A stretch of 64,000 nucleotides of DNA from Arenicola marina (lineage: Eukaryota > Annelida > Polychaeta > Arenicolidae). Positions 49,601-57,240 of this stretch are shown here, piece after piece. The notes below the pieces were generated by a model. It was not told the origin of the DNA. It saw only the letters and a list, made by a program, of their open reading frames with translations, and did not search any database. Numbering within the stretch: position 1 is the stretch's first letter; each line of letters begins with the position of its first letter. The stretch covers positions 35,684,035-35,748,034 of the forward strand of contig OZ025256.1 in NCBI GenBank assembly GCA_964019135.1, written 5' to 3'. The translations under genes were made by a program, and so were the position numbers.

Positions 49601-49697
49601 CACGGTTGGTCTACACCTCTAAGGGCGGGGGTCAGGGTCCCGGTTGGTCTACACCTCCAAGGGCCCGGGTCAGGGGTCCCGGTTGGTCTACACCTCT
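40653..49697 (+). repeat. 38-bp minisatellite array
   Basis: A 38-bp unit containing GGTCTACACCTCTAAGGGCG and then GTCAGGGTCCCGGTT repeats head to tail for about 9 kb (about 238 units). Common variants are CTCGGTT, CACGGTT, TATCAGTT and GGGACGGTT in the GTCCCGGTT part, TACAACTC and TAGACCTC in the TACACCTC part, and GGTGTACACC. Spacing was checked at 41,581/41,619. Higher-order offsets are multiples of 38: 342 bp (40,821/41,163), 798 bp (41,695/42,493) and 1,026 bp (46,642/47,668). Plus-strand open frames show a 38-residue repeating peptide and are artefacts. Reverse transcripts would be C-rich. Confidence 0.96.
41663..43268 (+). repeat. 798-bp higher-order tandem duplication in the 38-bp array
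   Basis: Copies at about 41,663-42,460 and 42,461-43,268 have the same order of variant units (GGTCTAAACC, GCGACGGTC, TCCGGATTGG, GGGACGGTTGCTG). The offset is exactly 21 units. A diverged third version of the same unit order appears at about 44,400-45,300. Confidence 0.82.
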
Positions 49698-50079
49698 CCA
49701 CCACCTCCACCTCCACCTCCACCTCCACCTCCACCTCCACCTTTACCTCCACCTCCACCTCCACCTCCACCTCCACCTCCACCTCCACCTCCACCCCCAC
49801 CTCTACCTTCACCTCCACCTCCACCGCCACCTCCACCTCCAACTCCACCTCCACTTCCACCTCCACCTCCACATTCACCTCCATCTCCACCTCCACCTCC
49901 ACCACCACCACCACCACCACCACCACCACCACCTCCACCTCCACCTCCACCTCCACCTTCACCTCCACCTCCACCGCCACCTCCACCTCCACCTCCACCT
50001 CCACATCCATCCCCACCTACTCCTCCTCCACCTCCACCTCCACCTCCACCTCCACCTCCACCTCCACCTCCACCTCCAT
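49698..50079 (+). repeat. CCACCT hexanucleotide tract, block 1
   Basis: CCACCT repeats with occasional CTTTACC, CTACCTTCACC, ACATTCACC and a pure CCA run at about 49,892-49,931. It grows out of the ACACCTCT string of the last 38-bp unit without any intervening sequence. The strand is almost pure pyrimidine plus A, with a G-rich complement. Apparent polyproline, His-Leu and Glu-Val open frames are artefacts. Confidence 0.95.
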
Positions 50080-50107
50080 CAGGGGTCCCGGTTGGTCTAC
50101 ACCTCTC
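50080..50107 (+). repeat. Relic 38-bp unit between two CCACCT blocks
   Basis: AGGGGTCCCGGTTGGTCTAC and then ACCTCT match the 38-bp unit. Together with the CCACCT tract that follows it is a second copy of the 49,672-49,697 junction, so the whole junction plus tract was duplicated with an offset of about 409-415 bp (marker TTTACC at 49,742/50,151; TACCTTC at 49,804/50,219). Confidence 0.85.
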
Positions 50108-50331
50108 CACCACCTCCACCTCCACCTCCACCTCCACCTCCACCTCCACCTTTACCTCCACCTCCACCTCCACCTCCACCTCCACCTCCACCTCCACCTC
50201 CACCTCCACCCCCACCTCTACCTTCACCTCCACCTCCACCGCCACCTCCACCGCCACCTCCACCTCCACATCCATCCCCACCTCCACCTCCACCTCCACC
50301 TCCACCTCCACCTCCACCTCCACCTCCACCA
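50108..50331 (+). repeat. CCACCT hexanucleotide tract, block 2
   Basis: Second copy of the hexanucleotide tract, with the same landmark interruptions in the same order as block 1 but lacking the CCA run. It ends at ACGGACC, after which sequence is AT-rich and unique. Confidence 0.94.
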
Positions 50332-50339
50332 CGGACCTT

Positions 50340-50423
50340 CATTTGAATTAATGACAACATTATTTCATTTGAATCAATGATATTATTAATTCATTTAAAT
50401 TAATGATATCATTAATTCATTTG
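50340..50423 (+). repeat. 26-bp AT-rich tandem repeat, about 3.2 copies
   Basis: Units begin CATTTGAATTAATG (50,340), CATTTGAATCAATG (50,366), CATTTAAATTAATG (50,392) and a partial CATTTGG (50,418). The third copy contains a perfect 20-bp palindrome with half-site AATTAATGAT at 50,398-50,417. Confidence 0.9.
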
Positions 50424-50424
50424 G

Positions 50425-50462
50425 ACATATGTGCAAATATTGAACATATGTGCAAATACTCT
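50425..50462 (+). repeat. 19-bp tandem repeat, two copies
   Basis: ACATATGTGCAAATATTGA is followed directly by ACATATGTGCAAATACTCT: 19-bp period, with the first 15 bases identical. ACATATGT is itself palindromic. No function inferred. Confidence 0.88.
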
Positions 50463-51242
50463 ATTAAATGACATATTGGCTTGCCATAGTTATAGTTATA
50501 GTCTTCTAAATCTCGTTGTCGGCTCAGCGTTCAATGAACAGTCACGAAATTGACAAATTCTTGGCAAGAAAAAGGCAGTTTTTCTTTATCGATCGTTCCC
50601 CGACTTCAACAGAGTGGTGGTGCATTCAACGTTCCCCCTGCCCCCCCCCCCCCCGCGCCCGGCTCGTCCCCCTCTTTTTCCCCATTGATTTGGAGAATGG
50701 TTAAAGGCCAAAACGTTTAAACTCTTCGTCCGTGTGGCCTTTGGGAGCGTTGCAAGCTATTACTTCGCCATACATATCGCCATATGTACGGTGGGATGTC
50801 GATGATGAGAACATTTGACTTTATTCCACACTGCCTCAGACGGGGAGTATCATTCCGCTTGGCCTTGCCACTTGCCAGACTGGCGTTGGTCACCCCAAGG
50901 GGATAGATTGATAGTCACAGCATGGCTGCTCAATCAGCGGCACCGATAACACAGGGAAGGAAATAATGGGGACGACGGAGACAGATCGGGCGTGGTTGGA
51001 GGCAATGCGTGAGAGTGTAGGACGGAAAAAAAGTATTCTTCGTTCCAATCCTTTTATCTCTTCTCTCTAGGGAAAGCACATATCTGACTACGGAATAACA
51101 TGTATCTAAAGAAGCTCTGTCTATGGAGTATCCAGCAAGGGAGGGCCCTCCGCCGTTTATCTTATCTTGGAGGCTTTTTTGCCTATGCTGGAGCGGCTGC
51201 AATATGGCGGACCACGGTGGAAACCTGGCCGGCGTTGGGGGG

Positions 51243-51600
51243 GGCTAGAGGCGGTGGCCACAGAAAAAGGCCACAGAAAGAGCCAAAGGCAGGGCCACAG
51301 GAGAGGCCACAGAAAGGGCCAAAGGCAGGGCCACAGGAGAGGCCACAGAAAGGGCCAAAGGCAGGGCCACAGGAGAGGCCACAGAAAGGGCCAAAGGCAG
51401 GGCCACAGGAGAGGCCACAGAAAGGGCCAAAGGCAGGGCCACAGGAGAGGCCACAGAAAGGGCCAAAGGCAGGGCCACAGGAGAGGCCACAGAAAGAGCC
51501 AAAGGCAGGGCCACAGGAGAGGCCACAGAAAGGGCCAAAGGCAGGGCCACAGGAGGGGCCACAGAAAGGGCCAAAGGCAGGGCCACAGGAGGGGCCAGCG
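51243..51600 (+). repeat. 36-bp repeat (3 x 12 bp, GGCC-based)
   Basis: About ten copies of a 36-bp unit made of three 12-bp subunits, GGCCACAGAAAG, GGCCAAAGGCAG and GGCCACAGGAGA. Because 36 is a multiple of three, both strands stay open: a plus frame from 51,100 to 51,651 reads a RPQKGPKAGPQE repeat, and the opposite frame reads a WPLLWPCLWPFL repeat. Without splice signals, homology or codon bias I do not call either one a gene. Confidence 0.92.
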
Positions 51601-53487
51601 GCCGAAAAAAGGCGGGGTGGAGTGGAGAGGAGTGGTCAGGGCCGGGGCTAGGCCAGAGGCGGCGCCAGGCAAGGCCAGAGGCGGGGCCAGGCCAGGCTAG
51701 CGTCAGGGCCTGGCCAGAGGCGGGGCCAGGCCAGAAGAGTGGCCAGAGGCGAGGCCAGAGGAGTGGCCAGAGGAGTGGCCAGAGGCGGGGCCATAAGCGG
51801 CACCAGAGGCTGGGCCAGAGACGGGACCAGGCCAGATGCGGGGCCAGAGGCAAGGCCAGAGGAGTGGCCAGAGGAGTGGCCAGAGGCTGGGCCAGATGCG
51901 GGGCCAGAGGCAAGGCCGGAGGAGTGGCCACAGAAAGAGCCAAAGGCAGGGCCAGAGGAGGGGCCAGCGGCCGAAAAAAGGCGGGGTGGAGTGGAGAGGA
52001 GTGGTCAGGGCCGGGGCTAGGCCAGAGGCGGCGCCAGGCAAGGCCAGAGGCGGGGCCAGGCCAGGCTAGCGTCAGGGCCTGGCCAGAGGCGGGGCCAGGC
52101 CAGAAGAGTGGCCAGAGGCGAGGCCAGAGGAGTGGCCAGAGGAGTGGCCAGAGGCGGGGCCATAAGCGGCACCAGAGGCTGGGCCAGAGACGGGACCAGG
52201 CCAGATGCGGGGCCAGAGGCAAGGCCAGAGGAGTGGCCAGAGGAGTGGCCAGAGGCTGGGCCAGAGGCGGGGCCAGAGGCGGGACCAGGCCAGATGCGGG
52301 GCCAGAGGCAAGGCCGGAGGAGTGGCCACAGAAAGAGCCAAAGGCAGGGCCAGAGGAGGGGCCAGCGGCCGAAAAAAGGCGGGGTGGAGTGGAGAGGAGT
52401 GGTCAGGGCCGGGGCTAGGCCAGAGGCGGCGCCAGGCAAGGCCAGAGGCGGGGCCAGGCCAGGCTAGCGTCAGGGCCTGGCCAGAGGCGGGGCCAGGCCA
52501 GAAGAGTGGCCAGAGGCGAGGCCAGAGGAGTGGCCAGAGGAGTGGCCAGAGGCGGGGCCATAAGCGGCACCAGAGGCTGGGCCAGAGACGGGACCAGGCC
52601 AGATGCGGGGCCAGAGGCAAGGCCAGAGGAGTGGCCAGAGGAGTGGCCAGAGGCTGGGCCAGAGGCGGGGCCAGAGGCGGGACCAGGCCAGATGCGGGGC
52701 CAGAGGCAAGGCCGGAGGAGTGGCCACAGAAAGGGCCAAAGGCAGGGCCAGAGGAGGGGCCAGCGGCCGAAAAAAGGCGGGGTGGAGTGGAGAGGAGTGG
52801 TCAGGGCCTAGGCTAGGCCAGAGGCGGCGCCAGGCAAGGCCAGAGGCGGGGCCAGGCCAGGCTAGCGTCAGGGCCTGGCCAGAGGCGGGGCCAGGCCAGA
52901 AGAGTGGCCAGAGGCGAGACCAGAGGAGTGGCCAGAGGCGTGGCCAGAGGCGGGGCAATAGGCGGCACCAGAGGCTGGGCCAGAGGCGGGGCCAGGCCAG
53001 ATGCGGGGCCAGAGGCGGGACCAGGCCAGATGCGGGGCCAGAGGCAAGGCCGGAGGAGTGGCCGCAGAAAGGGCCAAAGGCAGGGCCAGAGGAGGGGCCA
53101 GCGGCCGAAAAAAGGCGGGGTGGAGTGGAGAGGAGTGGTCAGGGCCGGGGCTAGGCCAGAGGCGGCGCCAGGCAAGGCCAGAGGCGGGGCCAGGCCAGTA
53201 TAGCGTCAGGGCCTGGCCAGAGGCGGGGCCAGGCCAGAAGAATGGCCAGAGGCGAGGCCAGAGGCCAGAGGCGTGGCCAGAGGCGGGGCCATAGGCGGCA
53301 CCAGAGGCTGGGCCAGATGCGGGGCCAGAGGCAAGGCCAGAGGAGTGGCCAGAGGAGTGGCCAGAGGCTGGGCCAGAGGCGGGGCCAGAGGCGGGACCAG
53401 GCCAGATGCGGGGCTAGAGGCAAGGCCGGAGGAGTGGCCAGATGCGGGGCCAGAGGCAAGGCCGGAGGAGTGGCCAGAGGCGGGGCT
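51601..53487 (+). repeat. GGCCAGAGGC 12-bp array with 340-400-bp higher order
   Basis: Basic subunit GGCCAGAGGCGG and relatives (AGGAGTGGCCAG, GGCCAGATGCGG). A landmark GCCGAAAAAAGGCGGGG begins at 51,601, 51,970, 52,368, 52,766 and 53,104, giving higher-order spacings of 369, 398, 398 and 338 bp. The two 398-bp copies are near identical. It is purine-rich on the plus strand. Open frames on both strands are by-products of the 12-bp period. The array is interrupted at 53,488 by a SINE and resumes at 53,701. Confidence 0.93.
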
Positions 53488-53700
53488 GGTTGTATATTCA
53501 AGACGCAATAACCACTTTGGTCATATCGCGTCCATGGGAGAAGGAAGGGAGAGTTGAGCCATGTCCCCTGGGGCAACCCCCTACTCTTTGCGACCACACA
53601 GGCATGGTCCCAGCGGGGCTCGAACCACCGACCCACGTGCCGCTAGGCGACCAGAGCACTCAATGCGAGCGCTCTAACCCACTGAGCTACCGGGCCGGCC
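53488..53700 (-). mobile_element. tRNA-derived SINE, copy 1
   Basis: Read on the minus strand, the element starts with a tRNA-like head: box A TAGCTCAGTGGG (53,678-53,689) and box B GGTTCGAGCC (53,617-53,626), the two internal Pol III promoter elements. A non-tRNA body follows that includes TGTGTGGTCGCA, AAGAGTAGGGGG, GACATGGCTC, CTTCCTTCTCCCAT and GACGCGATATGACC, ending GTCTTGAATATACAACC. The same body is in the copy at 53,918. It lacks an internal block of about 26 bases present there (GGATAAAGATCCCATGTC and more). Box A to box B spacing is longer than in a normal tRNA without a long variable arm. It is inserted into the GGCC array, so it is younger than that part of the array. Confidence 0.8.
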
Positions 53701-53763
53701 CAGCAGGCCAGAGGCTTGGCCAGGCCAGAGGCTTGGCCAGGCCAGAGGCGGGGCCAGGGCCAG
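53701..53763 (+). repeat. GGCC array resumes after the SINE
   Basis: GGCCAGAGGCTTGGCCAGG units continue for about 60 bp beyond the SINE and then stop. This shows the SINE landed inside the array near its right edge. No clear target-site duplication can be seen because both flanks are repeats. Confidence 0.85.
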
Positions 53764-53917
53764 TTCGTAGCTAGAGACTGCGACGATGCAGCCACCCGCA
53801 ACAGCCAACACGGAGAGAGAACGGTTAACTACCAAACATTGACCGCTGCTTCCTCGTAAAATAACCCGTATCGTTGAAGCGCTACCAAGCTACCAGTACA
53901 ACTAACGAGTGATAACG

Positions 53918-54200
53918 GGTCTGTGCGGCGCAGTGGCGCATCGGTTTATTTCCTATTACTGGCGAACATGAATCATCTGAGAGCCTAACGGCACGTGGGT
54001 CGGTGGTTCGAACCCCGCTGTGGGCATGTATGTGTGGTCGCAGGATAAAGATCCCATGTCTTTCTTCGTAAAGAGTAGGGGGTAACCCCCTGGAGACATG
54101 GCTCCACTCTCCCTTCCTTCTCCCATTGACGCGATATGACCAAAGTGGTCAAAGCGTCCTGAATAATCAACCAACCGACCTAATATATACATATATATAC
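53918..54200 (+). mobile_element. tRNA-derived SINE, copy 2 (fuller)
   Basis: A box A-like GCGGCGCAGTGG (53,925-53,936) and box B GGTTCGAACC (54,005-54,014) are followed by the same body as copy 1, including TGTGTGGTCGCA, AAGAGTAGGGGG, GACATGGCTCCACTCTCCC and GACGCGATATGACC. The body ends CCTGAATAATCAACC, then an AT-rich tail of ATAT/ATAC (54,181-54,200). From CGGCACGTGGG onward it matches copy 1 closely, but the first 65-70 bases differ, so the two copies carry different heads. Copies 1 and 2 are head to head, about 217 bp apart. The family is unidentified. Confidence 0.8.
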
Positions 54201-54933
54201 TGATTTCATGACAGATACAGAATATGGTCTGATAAATGGTTAAGTTGTTTTTTAAGTGTCAATGTGCGCCCGAAATATATAACCAGCTCAAAAGCGATGG
54301 TGAATAAAATATCTAGGTCGCCAGTGAGCCATTTAAAGAGCTATTTCCCGCCAAAAAAAACAATGGGCTACTGAAATGTAAGGTCGCTTTATCACACCAT
54401 TTCAGGGATGTTGCGCGGGCTCCAGGCAATGTGTTTCATGTATAATTGAATGATAAGAATAGATAATATTTACTCTAATCGAACCATAATATTTAATTTA
54501 AAATCCTGACATGCTTTTGGCGAGAAAAACCTGTGTGAATAGCTTTAAACGCCGCCTGGCGGTATCTGTTTTCTACGGGATGTGTGCATCGGCACCGCGT
54601 ATTCCCGTATTATCGCTCCTTTGATGGAAGGGGTGCCACGTGACCGGACCAAGGGTGTGAGCCACACTAGCAGCATATATATCAACCTTCACACGTTGTG
54701 GCAGAGGAAGATGCCGAGATATACAGGTGGCGAGAATTAAGCAACACGGATGGAGATGAAACAGAAGCAGACGGAGTGTGCAGACAAAGAAATGACGCGT
54801 TGATGGGAGGGGGAGTATAGGAGATTGAGGTCGATTGATAGAGCGAGAGGGATATATAAAAGAGACGGAGAGATAAAGCTGGAAGCGATGACTGGTGCCA
54901 CCCTGGCCACCCTGGCCACCCACTGGGCCTCAC
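54201..54933. other. Unique sequence; no supported gene except possible exons to the right
   Basis: AT-rich left part, mixed right part. Overlapping minus-strand open frames at 54,573-54,923 and 54,737-54,919 are low-complexity and Leu/Ser/Pro-rich, without a domain I know. CCACGTGACC near 54,636 is an E-box. CCGCCTGGCGG near 54,550 is a small inverted repeat. An E2F-like site is listed separately. Confidence 0.5.
54344..54356 (+). promoter_or_regulatory. E2F-like site TTTCCCGCCAAAA
   Basis: TTTCCCGCCAAAA matches the commonly cited E2F/DP binding motif over its full length. No gene start can be tied to it, so this is only a sequence match. Confidence 0.25.
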
Positions 54934-55026
54934 GGGGGCAGACCAGGGCTGCTCGATGAATATGTCATTGATCAGGTCTTCAAAGCTACTCTTCGCCGCG
55001 GACACGCTACGATTGTATAGCGCCCT
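54934..55026 (-). CDS. Possible 93-bp internal exon, unrecognised protein
   Basis: On the minus strand, a 93-bp open segment is flanked by a good acceptor (TTCCCCAG, ending at 55,027) and donor (GTGAGG at 54,933-54,928). Both sides are phase 0, giving 31 codons that include SFEDLINDIFIEQPW. Unlike the array frames, the peptide is of mixed, soluble-protein-like composition. A second open segment lies 75 bp upstream on the same strand, and the gap has GT and AG ends, so the two could be neighbouring exons. I do not recognise the protein. Evidence is only splice-site consensus, phase agreement and composition; chance cannot be excluded. Confidence 0.3.
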
Positions 55027-55101
55027 CTGGGGAATGAGTGATCATTGTGCACCCGATGATCCAGGGGAAAACTTGCCCGGGCTGCTAACCATCCTTCTCA
55101 C

Positions 55102-55300
55102 AATGGTCTGATGGATTACCCCCGCCATGGCCACCGGCGGGTTCCCGTGCCCAGCCCCCACTCCGCACCACAGGGGGCGCCACTCATCATCACTGTTCCG
55201 GTCCAATGATGACCCGGAACAAGCTCCTCTCATTCGGAATCGCATTGGACGGCTATATTTGTTGGATGCATAAATAGATATTGCAAGTTTTATTACAAGT
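55102..55300 (-). CDS. Possible upstream exon or first exon of the same unrecognised gene
   Basis: A minus-strand open segment ends at a donor ATT|GTGAGA (GT at 55,101-55,100) in phase 0. Its left limit could be an acceptor TCCACAG (55,303-55,301) or an ATG at 55,245-55,243 in a CCAATGCG context. The reading includes SSLDRNSDDEWRPLW and ends VIHQTI. The 75-bp gap to the next candidate exon contains an in-frame TGA at 55,042-55,044 that splicing would remove. The open frame continues upstream into the 22-bp array, which weakens the call. No homologue recognised. Confidence 0.22.
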
Positions 55301-55348
55301 CTGTGGACAGTAAGTGTGTATGGGGAAGGTGGGGGGGGGGCAATTAGG

Positions 55349-57206
55349 AAGAGTGGAGGATGACATCTGGAAGAGTGGAAGATGAGATCAGGAAGAGTGG
55401 AGGATGACATCTTGAAGAGCGGAGGATGACATCAGGAAGAATGGAGGATGACATCAGGAAGAGTGGAGGATGACATCAGGAAGAATGGAGGATGACATCA
55501 GGAAGAGTGGAGGATGACATCGGGAACAGTGGAGGATGACATCAGGAAGAGTGGAGGATGACATCTGGAAGAATGGAGGATGACATCGGAAGAGTAGAGG
55601 ATGACATCAGGAAGAATGGAGGATGACATCAGGAAGAGTGAAGGATGACATCAGGAAGAATGGAGGATGACATCAGGAAGAATGGAGGATGACATCGGGA
55701 ACAGTGGAGGATGACATCAGGAAGAGTGGAGGATGACATCTGGAAGAATGGAGGATGACATCAGGAAGAATGGAGGATGACATCGGGAAGAGTGGAGGAT
55801 GATATCAGGAAGAGCGGAGGATGACATCAGGAAGAGTGGAGGATGACATCAGGAAGAATGGAGGATGACATCGGGAAGAGTGGAGGATGATATCAGGAAG
55901 AGCGGAGGATGACATCAGGAAGAGTGGAGGATGACATCAGGAAGAATGGAGGATGACATCAGGAAGAGTAGAGGATGACATCTGGAAGAATGGAGGATGA
56001 CATCAGGAAGAGTGGAGGATGACATCTGGAAGAATGGAGGATGACATCGGAAGAGTAGAGGATGACATCAGGAAGAATGGAGGATGACATCAGGAAGAGT
56101 GGAGGATGACATCAGGAAGAATGGAGGATGACATCAGGAAGAGTGGAGGATGACATCGGAAGAGTAGAGGATGACATCAGGAAGAATGGAGGATGACATC
56201 AGGAAGAGTGGAGGATGACATCTGGAAGAATGGAGGATGACATCAGGAAGAGTGGAGGATGACATCTGGAAGAATGGAGGATGACATCAGGAAGAGTGGA
56301 GGATGACATCAGGCAGAATGGAGGATGACATCAGGAAGAGTGGAGGATGACATCTGGAAGAATGGAGGATGACATCAGGAAGAGTGGAGGATGACATATG
56401 GAAGAGCGGAGGATGTCATTAGGAAGAATCGAGGATGACATCAGGAAGAATGAAGGATGACATCGGGAAGAGTGGAGGATGACATCGGGAAGAGTGGAGG
56501 ATGACATCGGGAAGAGTGGAGGATGATATCAGGAAGAGTGGAGGATGACATCGGGAAGAGTAGATGATGACATCAGGAAGAGTGGAGGATGACATCAGGA
56601 GGAGTGGAGGATGACATCTGGACGAGTGGAGGATGATATCAGGAAGAGTTGAGGATGACATCTGGAAGAATGGAGGATGACATCAGGAAGAGTGGAGGAT
56701 GACATCTGGAAGAGCGGAGGATGACATCAGGAAGAGTGGAGGATGACATCTGGAAGAGCGGAGGATGTCATTAGGAAGAATCGAGGATGACATCAGGAAG
56801 AATGGAAGATGACATCGGGAAGAGTGGAGGATGACATCTGGAAGAGTGGAGGATGACATCAGGAAGAATGGAGGATGACATCAGGAAGAGTGGAGGATGA
56901 CATCGGGAAGAGTAGATGATGACATCAGGAAGAGTGGAGGATGACATCAGGAGGAGTGGAGGATGACATCTGGACGAGTGGAGGATGATATCAGGAAGAG
57001 TTGAGGATGACATCAGGAAGAGTGGAGGATGACATCAGGAAGAATGGAGGATGACATCAGGAAGAATGGAGGATGACATCAGGAAGAATGGAGGATGACA
57101 TCGGGAACAGTGGAGGATGACACCAGGAAAAGTGGAGGGTGACATCAGGAAGAATGGAGGATGATATCAGGGAGAGTGGAGGATGACATCGGGAAGGGTG
57201 GAGGAT
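55349..57206 (+). repeat. 22-bp purine-rich minisatellite
   Basis: The unit GGAGGATGACATCAGGAAGA plus GT repeats for about 1.86 kb (about 84 units), with variants at the second half (CTGGAAGAAT, CGGGAAGAGT, CGGAAGAGT, GATATCAGG). Higher-order periods of 88 bp (marker GATATCAGGAAGAGC at 55,801/55,889) and 352 bp (56,419-56,661 against 56,771-57,013) are multiples of 22. A G-run precedes it. Minus-strand open frames reading a Ser/Pro/His-rich peptide are artefacts. Confidence 0.95.
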
Positions 57207-57240
57207 AAGCCCCGGGCCGGGTCCTCCACCACCAGCTGTA
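57197..57240. other. Inverted repeat spanning the junction of two arrays
   Basis: GGTGGAGGA (57,197-57,205) ends the 22-bp array and TCCTCCACC (57,232-57,240) lies in the first unit of the next array: a perfect 9-bp inverted repeat around the junction, with a 26-base loop. Confidence 0.8.

Larger units (their letters stand above)
50332..51242. other. Unique island, AT-rich at left; no supported gene
   Basis: The left 130 bp is AT-rich and holds two short tandem repeats (listed separately). A poly-C run lies at about 50,640-50,654. Open frames at 50,516-50,704 (plus) and 50,930-51,202 (minus) are short and match nothing I know. AAAGGCCA at 50,703 and TGGCCTTT at 50,735 could form an 8-bp stem with a 24-base loop. 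Confidence 0.55.

Noticed and set aside
49568-50380. Polyproline, His-Leu, Ser-Thr and Glu-Val/poly-Gly open frames
   Set aside because: All are translations of CCACCT repeats in different frames and strands.
50516-51202. Short open frames at 50,516-50,704 (plus) and 50,930-51,202 (minus)
   Set aside because: 62 and 90 codons, no recognisable domain and no splice or codon evidence.
51157-53636. Overlapping open frames on both strands in the GGCC array
   Set aside because: The 12/36-bp period keeps frames open; the same peptides recur in every higher-order copy and on both strands, with no homology.
53617-53689. Functional tRNA genes at the two box A/box B pairs
   Set aside because: A-to-B spacing and absence of a foldable acceptor stem, plus a shared non-tRNA body, show tRNA-derived SINEs.
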